A model generated the notes under the pieces. The model saw only the letters and a list, made by a program, of their open reading frames with translations, made no database searches and was not told the DNA's origin. Position numbers and translations under genes: made by a program. From Artocarpus heterophyllus (taxonomy: Eukaryota; Streptophyta; Magnoliopsida; Rosales; Moraceae), in the NCBI GenBank assembly GCA_025403435.1, contig CM046332.1, positions 1,719,530 to 1,783,529 of the forward strand: DNA of 64,000 bases, read 5' to 3'. Position 1 is the first letter of the stretch. Every line of letters begins with the position of its first letter. This document shows, in pieces, positions 44,724 through 56,675 of the stretch.

Positions 44724-46539
44724 GATAAAAATCCAAGAGCACTCCTATTTAATCCTATCAAATTGAAATCTTCTTACTCATAGAACTATATAACAAACTA
44801 AAGTTATTATTTTAAGAGTAACGGAATTTTAGCCTAGTGGATTGAAAATGATTTTTTATATCTGTTTAAATACCACGAAAAAAAGGACGATGACTTGTAA
44901 GTGGTACATTCTGACCAATTGTAGAGAAAAGCCTCAAATAATATGTGACAAATATTTATATCACGGATTTGTGTGTATATATATATATATATAATACTAT
45001 CACATTCTTATGTATGATTGAACCAACTTCCATTGTTTTTTGTGAGTACCAAATTCCGATTTTTTTGGTACTTTTATAATCTCACCCACCATGATCGATC
45101 TTTTTTGTTTTTTTAAATGTGCATGATCAATCTTTTTAGTACATAAGTTATTATTAAAATTTAAACAATTATTCCCTCAAGAAAAAAAAATCTAAAGTAC
45201 AATTATAAAACCAAGAAGGCCATAAGGCTAAAGAAGAAAGATAAAAATCATGCATGCATCGAACATATTGCATTTAATCAGACGGTCTAAAATGATAATG
45301 CAGCAAATTCAATGACATGATGATATTGATCATGGTTCACCAAATCCAAAAAAGTCACTCAAAAAGAAGGTGGAAACAGGAAAAGAAAAAAGTGAGATTA
45401 TGGAGGGTGATTTTGTGGGTGTTGTGACCAAGCACAAAAAAGTCTATCAACTTTTGTAACATTGAAAACAACCTTTGTCTCTTTGTAAAACGTAGTAAAT
45501 TGCGTGTGCATTATAACTGATAAATATTCCGTCCACCAATTTCTATTTCTCCATCCACCATCATTTATGCTACTACTAGCATGTATGTATAAATTGCATA
45601 GTGGTTTGAAAAGACCGGTTTGGAATCAGTTCTGTTTGTGCTTTTTTCTTATAAAATTTTAATTGTTATAATATTTTTAGTTTAAGTCAAAGATTTAATT
45701 CATGTTTCACCAATTATACTCAAAACATATATAAATAGAGAAGTTTTAAATAATTTTGCATTTTTTCATGGTTAATGATTAAATTATAAAAACAGTTGCA
45801 TATCTTAATAATAAATAATGATTTGGTACTCTATATACCTTAATTACTTAACTTACGATAACAATATGATTCATATAACACGACTAAAACAACAATACTA
45901 ATCGATAGGTAAATGTATTAAAGCAACCATAAAAACTACACTCATACGGGAGTGTGTTTGTGTGCATATATACATATATATATATATATATGATTATTTT
46001 TTCTAATCATATCTTTTCCTATAAGTGCTTCTTCTTCTTCTGGCTAAAGCCGCTATACGTCCTTCTACATGGATTTTATAAATATTCATCGTTATATGAG
46101 ACGTTTGTTGTCGTATACTATCAACAAACGCGTTACAAGAGAAAGTGATCGAAATCATTATTTTAAAGATGAAAAAAAAGAAGAAAGAAAACCTAAAACA
46201 CTAATGTGACTAGCTGTAGCTGTAACCACTTTTCAATCTTGCGTCCAATTTAATAATTATCGTGCTTTGAATTCTTCTCCCCCATAAATCATATTACTTT
46301 AGTTTAACTTGTTTTTATTTTCCTTAATGAGTCAACCAATAATCAAGCTAAAGCTAGAAAACCCTTTCCATATTTCCTTTCTTTTCATTCACTTTCTTTG
46401 TCAAAATCGAGGTTTTCTTTTTAATCAAAATCGAGGTTTTGATAGCATATAAATCACAACAATTATCTTTCAATATTTGAGGGACAAAAGATATTATTGA
46501 AATCTTTAATATTGTTTAATTAATATGTAACAAACAATT
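44724..46539. other. AT-rich intergenic DNA with TA microsatellites
   Basis: (TA)n runs at about 44970-44992 and 45966-45991. No conserved frame. Confidence 0.6.
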
Positions 46540-47290
46540 ATTAGGAAGACTTTCATTCTCATTTCGAATTCTTTCACTTAATTCTTTTATTATGTATTTC
46601 GGGCCGGCTAGTCCTCTTAGGGAACTTAAGATGATCTTAATTAGAAATTTTCATTGAATTGGTTCTAAATGAAAGAAATTTTAACGACGTTGGTCGGAAA
46701 AAAATATTGTCTAACTTTGCAGGGGAGTGGGATCAGCCGAGTTAAATTTCTTATAACAAATTGCTCTTTACGACTACTTCATTATAAGTCCTAAACTGAC
46801 TCTTGAATTGTATAACTGTTAGTAAATCTCTCCGAATAATTAATTAGATTTGTCTATTTATCATTGTATATTATAAGGCCTTCATATATCCATAATATTA
46901 CTTTGCTCTTAAAGTTTTATGTTGTTTTACTTTTGATAATTCTATTTATATTTTTCTTATAAACTTAAATTATTTAGTAATTACTTTTCCTTAATGATTA
47001 AGATCTCCTGCAAGTTAGAACATTATCCAATTCCCGAATAATGCTTTGAGAAAAAAATCTTGATTTTCTGGTAAAAGAGCTATAGATTCTAAATCAATAA
47101 ATAAGGCTCTTCTTTATGAATCATATTTCTAACATAATGTAATTGACCACTTACAATAGTTGTTATTGTTTGGTATATTAAAAGGCATAACATATAAATC
47201 TGAAATTTCGCTCTAGATTTTGCATAATGGTGATCTTAGTGTGTAGTCGATTGATAAAACGAAATTATTGAACAAATTAAATTCGCAGTG
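46540..47290 (-). mobile_element. Possible ancient copia LTR fragment, B family
   Basis: The words AAAGAGCTATAGATTCTAAAT (47073), CCAATTCCCGAATAATG (47029) and TTTGGTATATTAAAAGGCAT (47169), in this order, parallel GAGGAGCTATAGATTCC, CCAATTACAGAATAACG and TTTGGTACATCAAAAGATAC in the solo LTR at 6526-6700. Similarity is weak and no ends are visible. Confidence 0.35.
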
Positions 47291-47339
47291 TCCTCATTCT
47301 AGTTTTCCCTTTAAATTTTATTGCAAAGTAGTTTTAATA

Positions 47340-47706
47340 AGGCCTCTCTTGGGAGGGATTTTTAAAAGCTATTTTGGTTTTTTTAGTCTAAAAACGCTTC
47401 TAGAAGTGTTTGGGTAAACTGTCAAAAAGAGTTTTTGCTCTCTAGAAGTGTTTTTATCAAAGCCACAAAATATAGTTTATCAAAAAAACACTTTTGAAAT
47501 AGATTTGAAACTTGTACCAGTATTAATAATACATTATAAGCTTAAATATAATACTTTTGTAACTTTTAAAAATAATTAAAATCATTTTGACCTATTAAAA
47601 CTCTTTTAAGATATGGTTCCAAACACTTACTGAAAAGCTACAGCTTTTACTTCTTTTCTTCTACTGACTAAAAGGACTAGCAGAAGCTGTGCCAAACTGA
47701 CCCTTA
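47340..47706. mobile_element. MITE-like element, hAT type suspected
   Basis: The right end read on the minus strand is AAGGGTCAGTTTGGCACAGC followed by TTCTGCTAGTCC, a terminus style common in plant hAT MITEs. The left end is AAGGCCTCTCTTGGGAGGG. Internal words AAAAGCT and AAGTGTTTGG occur in inverted order on both sides. No clear 8-bp duplication. Confidence 0.45.
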
Positions 47707-48604
47707 AAAGAGTAGATTTTTTTCTTTAGTTGTTAATTTTCTTTTGCTTTTTAATGTGTAAGAGATAATTCTTGTTTGTTTCATTTTTTTTTATTGTTAT
47801 TTTGTTTTCTGTGTTTCTTTCTTTTTATTAATTAATTAAAAAGGGAATTTTAATATGAGAGTTGCTAAGGAGGCACTAACCTAATTAGAATGTAATTATA
47901 AGACTCTCTAATATAAATTACCATGTATCTCCCTTTTTTTCACCCAAAAAAAAAAGAAAAAAATTGTTGAACAACAATATGGAGAAGAAGCAGATCACTA
48001 GGATCTGACATATCTAGCTCCCTCCCTCCCTTCCCCCCTCCCTTTTCTTTTCTAGGTAGGAGAAATTTGATAAATGAATATAAATCAGTATAGAGACGTA
48101 TGTTGGACATAAGAGCACGTGCACTGAATTAGTGTCGAGAAGCTTTAGATGCTTCATATTAGAATAATTCAGGGTCGATAGTGATTTATATATGTATATT
48201 TTTATGTTACTATTAACTTTTCTTTTTTTTGGAATCTCTTTCAGTTCATAATTTGGCCCAACCAAAATTGTCATACTCTTACCCTTAATCACATGCGGTG
48301 TACGAAAGTGACAAGTTTTGTGGGGGCAATCCTCACATGTCCTCAATTAAGTAGCCTCTATAAAACTTACACTTGTCTAATAAAAAAAAAAAGGGGGGGG
48401 TAGGTACTTAGAGAATTTTAATCAGTCAAAAAAGAAATATTTATTCGATGTATATTATAAGAATGGGGTCCGAATATTATTGGATAGTAGTTGTAATTTT
48501 TCTTGAAAATGACTTGATATATAATTGTCATTTTCCATTCATGTAGTGAACATGACATGAGGAGTCTTTGCCTTTTTTCCTTTTGCGTTTTCAATGAGTA
48601 GTGT
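47707..48604. other. Intergenic DNA
   Basis: Pyrimidine-rich tract at 48017-48053, and poly-A followed by poly-G at 48381-48400. The 110-residue minus-strand frame at 48014-48346 has no recognisable domain and a low-complexity end. Confidence 0.55.
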
Positions 48605-50997
48605 TGTAATGCCCCAAAATTTATTTAACGATATTAGAATGTAAAATGGTGGATTAGTGTGTCATGATGAATGTTTTAAACTTAATTTCATCATTTAATG
48701 AAATTTTGGATTTAAAATTGTTTTGTTTATTTTAATGATTTCAAATTTGGTTTTAATTAGTTTAAATGTCATTTTGAAACTTTGGGACACAACAATTTGT
48801 AAAATGTCAAAAATATTCTGTTTTACAAAACCGTAGGCGTTACACAGTTTTCACACAGTAAAACCGCCCACTATTTCCCTCTATTTATTCTCTCTCCTCT
48901 CCCTCTCTTTGACTCACTTGCTCTCTCTCACACTCTCTCTCTCCCCCTAAGCGTCTCTCACTTTCTCTCGGTCTCTCTCTTTTCCTCTCAATTTCTCCTA
49001 AAATTTTGAATCAAATCAAGCTCAAGCTTCGGGTTTTGGTGGATTGAGGGCTCGAGAGCATGATTGACTAACCAAAAACGTGATTTGAAGCTTGGATTTG
49101 AGGTTAGTTTTGAAATTTCTAAACTTTTTCAAAATTTCATGCATTTTTGAAATCTAAGCTTGATTGAGCTTAGGAAACCCTTAATTTTAGTTAATGGAAC
49201 TTAGAACAACTAGAATCTAAGCCTTGTTTGAAGAAAAATGGATTCAATTTAAGATTTTTCATTTTTCTCCATTTTTAGATTTTCTTGGATTTTGTGTTCA
49301 AACCTTGTTTAAATGAGTTTAAAAGTGTCCTATTATGTTTTTCTATCATCTATAAGTATTTTCCATGTCTAAGAATTGAGAAAAACAGGTTGAAATCAAG
49401 ATTTAGGTTTTGGGAGATCCAAAACACGTGGCTGAAAATTCTGGGTTTTTAAAGTTCAACAGGCCGAACTTCATGTTCAGCAGGTCGGATTCAAAGGATC
49501 GGCAGGCCGGATTCATCCGTCCGGCAAGCGAAACCTAGAAAATGTTCGACCGATTGGACTTGTTCTCCGGCACGCCGAACTGTTCAGTTCGGCTGGCCAA
49601 ACCAGGGAGACCGATAGGCCGACCGAACAAGGGCAAATTTTTGTGATTTTCATCCGTTTTTACTGTTTTGAACCCCGATTGAAACCCCAACTTTATAAAA
49701 TGATTTTTAAAGATACAAATGGCACACTAGGACATCATGGAATAGTTTAGCAATATAGAATATCTTAAATTAGATACTGATAGACCTAGTTTGTATTTAG
49801 GGCCGTACGTGGTTCTGTAGAGCTAACGTAGAGTGGACCAGAATTACGGTGTGGGCACTGGCACGAGTATCGAGGTAGGACTTCTATCCTTTCTTTGGTA
49901 GCTTAGTTTCAAATGATTTGGTCTTGAAAAGGGTTTTTATCAAAATGTTTTAATGGTTGATTGAAAAGGAATTTTATTGGTTAATTTTTATAAACCGTGG
50001 ACTGAAATGAACTTCATAATGTATGTTAATGAAAACATCTGGTAAATGGACTTTGAATAATTATAGAAATGAATACGAGGGCATGATGCCATATCAGATA
50101 TCGAGTCGTATAGCGATCGACCTTGGGGGCAGGTCTAAAACCTAGCTGGGCCAATACGGTGGTGTTATCCATATGGTTTGCCTAGGAAAAAGGAAATGAT
50201 GGTATTTCTTGTCGACCAATAAACTGTTTTGAGTAAGAATAGTTTTATTTAAATTTGTTTATTCAAGTCTTCTCCCAAATGATTTTCTTGAATAAGGATA
50301 TTTCTTTTAAATTACTATTTCTTAAAATATAGTCCTACTGAGCCTTTCACTCACATTTTATTTGTCTTAAACTTTCCTCCTCTAGGTGGATTTCTGCTTA
50401 GGTTCAGAGAAGGTTCTTTGGACAGAACTCAAGAGTAGTAGAAGAATTTTAGTAGGCTATTTGTAATATTTAATCAAGGCATATAATATTTTAATTTCCT
50501 CTCTACTTGGGACTGTGATTGTATTACTATATTGTCAGTACTGTGTTTGTGCATAAGTTGTGGGTTTCTGCTTACTATATTGTCAGTACTAGGTGGATTT
50601 CTGCTTAGGTTCGGAGAAGGTTCTTTGGACAGAACTCAAAAGCAGTAGAAGAATTTTAGTAGGCTATTTGTAATATTTAATCAAGGCATATAATATCTTA
50701 ATTTCCTCTCTACTTGGGACTGTGATTGTATTACTATATTGTCAGTATTGTGTTTGTGCATAAGTTGTGGGTCAGTGGGACCCATACTCGTAACTTTTAT
50801 TATTTTATTTCTTGCTTAATGATCACCTCAATAATTTTGTTTGTTTAATGATTATGAATTTCTTTTACAAAAAGGTTTTGAAAACTTTCATGTTTTCATA
50901 TTTAATTTAACCCTTTAAACTCTTGTTTTTAACTAAATTCTCATTTATTTAATCTAAATAAACCGTCATGTCACCTCCCGTACTTCGGGACATGACA
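48605..50997 (+). repeat. Element H 5' LTR
   Basis: 2393 bp, TGTAATGCCCCAAAATTT to GGGACATGACA, three bases before the PBS. A CT-rich microsatellite-like tract lies at about 48890-49000. A GC-rich block of GGCAGGCCG- and GCCGAACT-like words is at 49460-49640. A 207-bp tandem duplication is at 50382-50795. Matches 56676-57275 over its first 600 bases. Confidence 0.9.
50382..50795. repeat. 207-bp tandem duplication in element H 5' LTR
   Basis: CTAGGTGGATTTCTGCTTAG occurs at 50382 and 50589. The following text, including GAAGGTTCTTTGGACAGAAC and TTGTGCATAAGTTGTGGGT, is almost identical. Confidence 0.92.
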
Positions 50998-51000
50998 GAA

Positions 51001-51018
51001 TGGTATCAGAGTGCAAGG
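51001..51018 (+). other. Primer binding site of element H
   Basis: TGGTATCAGAGTGCAAGG follows the LTR end by three bases and matches the plant Met-tRNA site TGGTATCAGAGC in its first 11 bases. Confidence 0.9.
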
Positions 51019-51103
51019 TTATGAACCTTGGGAATTGTGCACACATGAGTATGACAATGAAATACTACTGACAGTCTAAATTTTATTTTCAGAAGTGAGA
51101 GAA

Positions 51104-52661
51104 TGGCACCTAGATACCGTTTGACAGCTGACACCGAGTTTGGAAACAATGAGGGTATGATAAGGTTTATGTTTGCTGCATTTCGACAAATGGCAGCTAG
51201 GGACAGACCGGAGGATTCTGATGTTAGTCATCGGTATACGTATTTTAAGGAATTTCGACATGCATCTATACCGACTTTTGATGGAAATAAGGACCCGTAA
51301 TTGGCAGAATATTGGCTAGACTCGATCGTGAAGCATTTGGATACCCTTAGTGTACCAGATGAGTATCGTGCGAAATTTGCTGCATATAAGTTTGAGGGTG
51401 GTGCTAATACTTGGTGGAAACAAGCTAAGCATTTGGAACGCAATGGTAACATTAGTTGGGACAGATTCGAGGAGATGTTCGATGATTGGTATTTTTCGCA
51501 GGAGTATAGGGACCAGAAGGTGGCTAAGTTATATAGGTTGCAACAGGGTGACTTGTCCATTCGTGAGTATGGTACCTAGATGCCATAGATGCCGTTTGAC
51601 ACCTAGATGCCGTTTGACAGCTGACACCGAGTTTGGAAACAATGAGGGTATGATAAGGTTTATGTTTGCTGCATTTCGGCAAATGGCAGCTAGGGACAGA
51701 CCGGAGGATTCTGATGTTAGTCATCGGTATACGTATTTTAAGGAATTTCGACATGCATCTATACCGACTTTTGATGGAAATAAGGACCCGTAATTGGCAG
51801 AATATTGGCTAGACTCGATCGTGAAGCATTTGGATACCCTTAGTGTACCAGATGAGTATCGTGCGAAATTTACTGCATATAAGTTTGAGGGTGGTGCTAA
51901 TACTTGGTGGAAACAAGCTAAGCGTTTGGAACACAATGGTAACATTAGTTGGGACAGATTCGAGGAGATGTTCGATGATTGGTATTTTTCGCAGGAGTAT
52001 AGGGACCAGAAGGTGGCTAAGTTATATAGGTTGCAACAGGGTGACTTGTCCATTCGTGAGTATGGTACCTAGATGCCATAGATGCCGTTTGACACCTAGA
52101 TGCCGTTTGACAGCTGACACCGAGTTTGGAAACAATGAGGGTATGATAAGGTTTATGTTTGCTGCATTTCGGCAAATGGCAGCTAGGGACAGACCGGAGG
52201 ATTCTGATGTTAGTCATCGGTATACGTATTTTAAGGAATTTCGACATGCATCTATACCGACTTTTGATGGAAATAAGGACCCGTAATTGGCAGAATATTG
52301 GCTAGACTCGATCGTGAAGCATTTGGATACCCTTAGTGTACCAGATGAGTATCGTGCGAAATTTGCTGCATATAAGTTTGAGGGTGGTGCTAATACTTGG
52401 TGGAAACAAGCTAAGCGTTTGGAACACAATGGTAACATTAGTTGGGACAGATTCGAGGAGATGTTCGATGATTGGTATTTTTCGCAGGAGTATAGGGACC
52501 AGAAGGCGGCTAAGTTATATAGGTTGCAACAGGGTGACTTGTCCGTTCGTGAGTATGAGGCAAGGTTTAATGAGTTGGGCAGGTTTGCTCCATCGGCAGT
52601 GGCATCGGAGTGTGAAAAATGTATAAAGTTTCAGGAAGGACTTAAGGCTCCTATTCGGTGA
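51104..52661 (+). pseudogene. Element H gag with triplicated N-terminal and capsid segment
   Basis: The gag starts at ATG 51103 (MAPRYRLT). Each repeat codes RFMFAAFRQMAARDRPEDSD, FKEFRHASIPTFDGNKDP, a TAA stop, then LAEYWLDSIVKHLDTL, GGANTWWKQAK and WDRFEEMFDDWYFSQEYRDQ, the gypsy retrotransposon gag domain. Frames 51301-51579, 51794-52072 and 52287-52661 are near-identical copies. Only the last continues into EARFNELGRFAP and CIKFQEGLKAPIR. The TAA after GNKDP is present in all three copies, so it predates the duplication. Confidence 0.9.
51105..52560. repeat. 493-bp tandem triplication in gag
   Basis: The anchor GACAGCTGACACCGAGTTTG lies at 51123, 51616 and 52109, exactly 493 bp apart. 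At both joints a short filler is built from repeats of CCTAGATGCCGTTTGACA and ATAGATGCC, between GAGTATGG and the next unit. The copies differ at only a handful of positions. Confidence 0.96.
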
Positions 52662-53160
52662 CAGGTGGTTGCTCTGCGACTCAGGAGTTTTGGAGAGCTT
52701 GTGTCATCAACAATATCTATGGAAAGTGATTATGTGTTGTATTGTGAGGATAGAGCAAAAGCATCAGGAGGGCCATAGAGGAGCGGTAGGAAGAGCACCA
52801 GTAGTCGTCTAGCTTCGAGAAAGAACAAGCAGGGCAGCGTGAACAGCGGTAGCAGCAGTTCATCTAGCAGTGGGCGCAGCAATCCCTACAGCTTTCATTG
52901 TCATTATTGCCAGCAGCCAGGACACATCAAGAGGAATTGCCCGATCAGGAGTGCCCGTCTAGAATCTCAGACTGGAGAAGGTGCTAGTCGTCAGCCTCAG
53001 CCCTATACCACCTCCGCCTCAGCAATTTCTGCAGTTGCAGTTCCCTTAGTTCTCTCCTCAACAACTATCATATTCGGCATAAGGGCAACAGCCGCAAAAC
53101 TTCCAGCGTAACGTCTCTCAGTATCGAGCACCGAGTATAACTAGTGTGCAGTCGTCTTTG
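52662..53160 (+). pseudogene. Element H nucleocapsid region
   Basis: Continues gag after a TGA at about 52660: VVALRLRSFGELVSSTISME, then a Ser/Arg-rich linker and the zinc knuckle CHYCQQPGHIKRNC (CX2CX4HX4C) at about 52902-52943. The Gln/Ser-rich tail is broken by stops and a frameshift. It would bind RNA in the nucleocapsid. Confidence 0.88.
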
Positions 53161-53241
53161 TCACAATAGTATCGATCGAATAATCCAGGGCCTAGCAATG
53201 TTGGTAGAGGAAAAGGAAAGGCACCAGTTCAGGTTCATGCA

Positions 53242-53640
53242 ATGGCAACAGGAGGTTCAAATGCCCAGACCAGCAATGCGGTTATCGATGGTACGATTTT
53301 AGTTTCCCAATCCTTAGCTTATATTTTGTTTGATACAGGTGCCACTCATTCTCTCATTTCAAACTCTTTTGTACATGCCTTGGGACTAGAGATAGAAGAG
53401 TTCAATGAACCCCTAGTTATAGTTTCTCCCTTGGGACGGGTGTGTGTGAACTATATATGTAAAGCCTGTAAAATAATGATTTGGGATGAGATTTTGAAAA
53501 GTGATTTGATTGTACTCCCTATGAGTTTATATGATATAATCCTAGGGATGGACTGACTGTCTAGGTATAATATAGTGGTAGACTGCCAGCTTAGAAAAGT
53601 GACCCTAGTGTCTAATAGGGAAACGATGATCACTCACTAG
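53242..53640 (+). pseudogene. Element H aspartic protease
   Basis: Frame 53242-53556 has the retropepsin active site FDTGATHSLIS (about residues 31-41) and ends DIILGMD before TGA at 53557. That stop replaces the Trp of the usual GMDWL motif (TGG to TGA). The reading continues as LSRYNIVVDC after the stop. The active-site Asp is intact. Confidence 0.9.
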
Positions 53641-53681
53641 GGTGGTGATGATCGGTTAATGAGTAAACGTCTCATGAAGAC

Positions 53682-55016
53682 ATGTCTTGGAGGGTGAAAG
53701 AATCTGATTTGTCATGCTTTTCTTGCAAGTCTGGAAGGCGAGCCTATGCTTCGAAAAGAAATGTAGCGGTACCGGTGGTTGATGAGTATGAGGATGTCTT
53801 CCCCGACGAGTTGTCAAGATTACCGCCACATCGAAAGATCGAGTTTGGTATTGAGTTATTTTTGGGTACAGCACCGATTTCAGTAGCACCTTATCGGATG
53901 GCACTGATAGAAATGAAGGAATTGAGAAAGCAACTTCAGGAGCTTGCTGATAAGGGATATATTCAAAATAGTACATCACCGTGGGGAGCACCAGTTTTGT
54001 TTGCTAAGAAACATGATGGGACTTTCGTGTTGTGTATAGATTATCGACAGCTGAATCGTGTCATAGTGAAGAATAAGTATCCTTTGCCCAAGATCGATGA
54101 GTTGTTTGATCAGTTGGCAGGTTTGCAGTACTTCTCAAAAATAGATTTACGTTTGGGGTACCATCAGCTCAAGATTAAGGAGGAAGATATTCCCAAGACA
54201 GCCTTCAGGACTTGGTATGGACATTTTGAGTTTCTGGTAATGCCGTTTGGATTGACGAATGCTCCGGTAGCTTTCATGGATTTGATGAATAGGATATTCA
54301 GGCCTTATTTGGATCAGTTTGTGATCGTGTTCATCAATGATATTCTAGTGTATTCTAAGATTTGGGAGGAGCATGAGCAGCATCTTAGGATCATGCTTCA
54401 GACTCTACGGGAGCACCAGTTGTATGCCAAGAAAGAAAAGTACGAGTTTTGGTTAACGAAAGTTAAGTTTCTGGGTCATGTCATCTCCGAGCATGGTATT
54501 TCTATGGATCTATCCAAGATTGAAGCCATAGTGGAATGGGAACGACCAAGGAATGTAGCAAAAATCTGCAGTTTCTTGGGTCTTGCAGGATATTATAGGA
54601 AATTGGTAAAGGATTTTTTGAATATCGCAACACCGTTGACAAGATTGATCAGGAAAAATGTCAAGTTTGAGTGGGATGAAGAATGTGAACTCGTTTTTCA
54701 GGAATTGAAGAATCAGTTGACTTCAACCCTAGTATTGGTTATTCCTAGCAGTGACGAGCCGTATGAGGTCTACATAAATGCTTCAGGACGCGGACTTGGA
54801 TGCGTGTTGATGCAGCATGGATGCGTGGTAGCTTATGGATCGAGACAGCTACGACCTCATGAGCGGAATTATCCTACTCATGACTTGGAGCTCGCGGCAA
54901 TGATTCACGTACGGAAGATCTGGAGATGTTATTTGTATGAGGTGACATTTCAGGTTTTCTCCGATCATAAGAGTTTAAGGTATTTGTTCACTCAGAGAGA
55001 TCTTAACTTGAGGTAG
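53682..55016 (+). pseudogene. Element H reverse transcriptase and RNase H
   Basis: 444-residue open frame. Linker residues 30-75; RT about 80-260 with [17 protein letters not shown] and CIDYRQLN (118-125), [11 protein letters not shown] (155-165) and MPFGLTNAP (187-195). The catalytic box is FINDIL (217-222): the first Asp of FIDD is Asn (codon AAT at 54336). RNase H starts near 350 with [15 protein letters not shown], where the first catalytic Asp is again Asn (AAT at 54777). [15 protein letters not shown] and [11 protein letters not shown] follow. It ends at TAG 55014 inside LNLRQRR, a Gln-to-stop change. Both active sites look dead. Confidence 0.94.
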
Positions 55017-55025
55017 CGGAGATAG

Positions 55026-56430
55026 ATGGAGTATATGGAGGATTATGATTTTGTGTTGCAGTATCATCTTGGGAAAGCTAATGTGGTCGCAGATGCACTT
55101 AGCAGGAAGTCTTTAGGGATTCTAGCTTGTTTAGCTCTTGAGGATTGGAATAGGGTTGCAACGGTAAGCGAGTATGGACTACAGTATCATGAAGACTATG
55201 ATCGAGTTTCGGTGGACCATATGGAAGCGACCCTAGCTCTTGTTCAGATGGTGAAACATAATCAGTGGCAAGACCAGCATCTTCATGGGATTTGGACGCG
55301 GATTCAGAACGTGGAGCAATTTGAAGAATGGAGAGGGCGTGTAGATGGATTGTTGTATTTTCAGGAGCGTCTCGCAATTCCAGTAATCACAGAAGTAGCA
55401 AAGGCAGTTGTGGACGAAGCTCATAGGTCTCAGTTTGCCATTCATCCAGGAAGCACGAAGATGTATCGTGATTTGAAGAGGCAGTATTGGTGGAGAGGCA
55501 TGAAGAAAGATGTTCTAGAGTACGTGGCCAGGTGTACAACGTGTCTTCAGGTGAAAGCCGAGCATCAAAAGCCAGCAAGTCAGCTTCAGCCACTTCCTAT
55601 TCCAGGGTGGAAATGGGAGCATGTGACGATGGATTTTCTCAGAGGTTTGTTGGGGACGGAGTAGCGACATGATGCAGTTTGGGTCGTGATCGACAAGTTG
55701 ACGAAATCGGTGCATTTCATCCTGTTCAGGTCGACGTGTTCGAGGAAAGTTCTCAGGGAATTTTATCTATAGAATATAGTGAAATTGCATGGAGTTCCTT
55801 TGTCCATCACATCTGATCAAGACACCAGGTTTAATGCTAAGTACTGAAGGAGCTTTTAGGAGACTTTAGGCACAGATTTAAATTTCAGTATAGCATTTCA
55901 TCCTCAGACCGATGGGTAGTCTGAGCGGGTTATTCAAATCCTCGAGGACATGTTGCGTGCTTGTGCGTTAGACTTCGACAGGAATTAAAAGAAAATTTGC
56001 ATCTGGCAGAATTCGCGTAGAACAACAGCTATCAAGCAAGTATTGGTATGGCACCGTTTGAGGCGTTATATGGGTGGCCGTGTAGGTCAGGATTATTCTT
56101 GGGTCGGATGAGATTCATGACAGTAATGAGAAAGTCGTTGTAATTAGAGATCGATTGAGGGCAGCTTAGAGTCGGCAAAAGAGTTATGCGGATAGGAGAC
56201 ATTGACCCTTAGAATTTGTGATAGGAAATTTTGTTCTCTTGAAAGTATCGCCTCGTAAAGGTATTATGCGGTTCGGAGTGAGTGGAAAGCTTGCACCGAG
56301 ATATGTTGGGCCGTTCGAGATCACTCACCATGTTGGTGTGGTTGCTTATCAACTCAATCTTTCGTCTAAACTTTCTCATGTTCATAATGTATTTCATGTA
56401 TCAATGCTTAGCAGGGTAAGATAGTTTCAT
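55026..56430 (+). pseudogene. Element H integrase
   Basis: First the end of RNase H (MEYMEDYDFVLQYHLGKANV, VADALSRKS). The HHCC zinc domain follows (IHPGSTKMYRDLKRQYWW, then CTTCLQVKAEHQKP), then the core start WKWEHVTMDFLRGL. A stop at 55662, then core remnants to about 56100; QTDG is followed by TAG (55917) where Gln is expected. Frame 56218-56424 is the C-terminal GPF/SH3-like part (GKLAPRYVGPFEI, HNVFHVSML). Multiple stops. Confidence 0.92.
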
Positions 56431-56629
56431 TTCGTGATATACAGGTTTAGGAAGATATGACATACAAAGAAGTGCCGATTCATATTATCGATCGAAAAGT
56501 TATCAGTTTGCGTCATCGGGATATACCATTGGTAAAGGTCGTGTGGCAGCATCACGAGATTGATGAAGCCACTTTGGAACTAGAGTCGAGTATACGGGAA
56601 TTGTATCCGCATCTATATTGTTTCTAAAT
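56431..56629 (+). pseudogene. Element H chromodomain-like tail
   Basis: Reads VPIHIIDRKVISLRHRDIPL, VKVVWQHHEIDEATLELESS and YPHLYCF then stop. This matches the C-terminal tail of plant Tekay/Del chromoviruses (IxDRKxxxLRxxxIPLVKVxW, EATWExE, YPxLF). In related elements this tail steers integration to heterochromatin. The usual Trp of EATWE is Leu here. Confidence 0.82.
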
Positions 56630-56661
56630 TGATTTGTAAATTTTGAGGGCGAAATTTCTTT

Positions 56662-56675
56662 TAGGGGTAGAGAGT
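56662..56675 (+). other. Polypurine tract of element H
   Basis: TAGGGGTAGAGAGT immediately precedes the 3' LTR start TGTAACGCCC. Confidence 0.7.

Noticed and set aside
48014..48346. 110-residue minus-strand frame starting MRTCEDCPHK
   Set aside because: Cys-rich start is suggestive, but the frame ends in a Gly/Arg/Glu low-complexity tract made by a CCCT-rich run and has no recognisable domain.
55099..55715. Several minus-strand frames opposite the H integrase
   Set aside because: Antisense shadows of the integrase frame.
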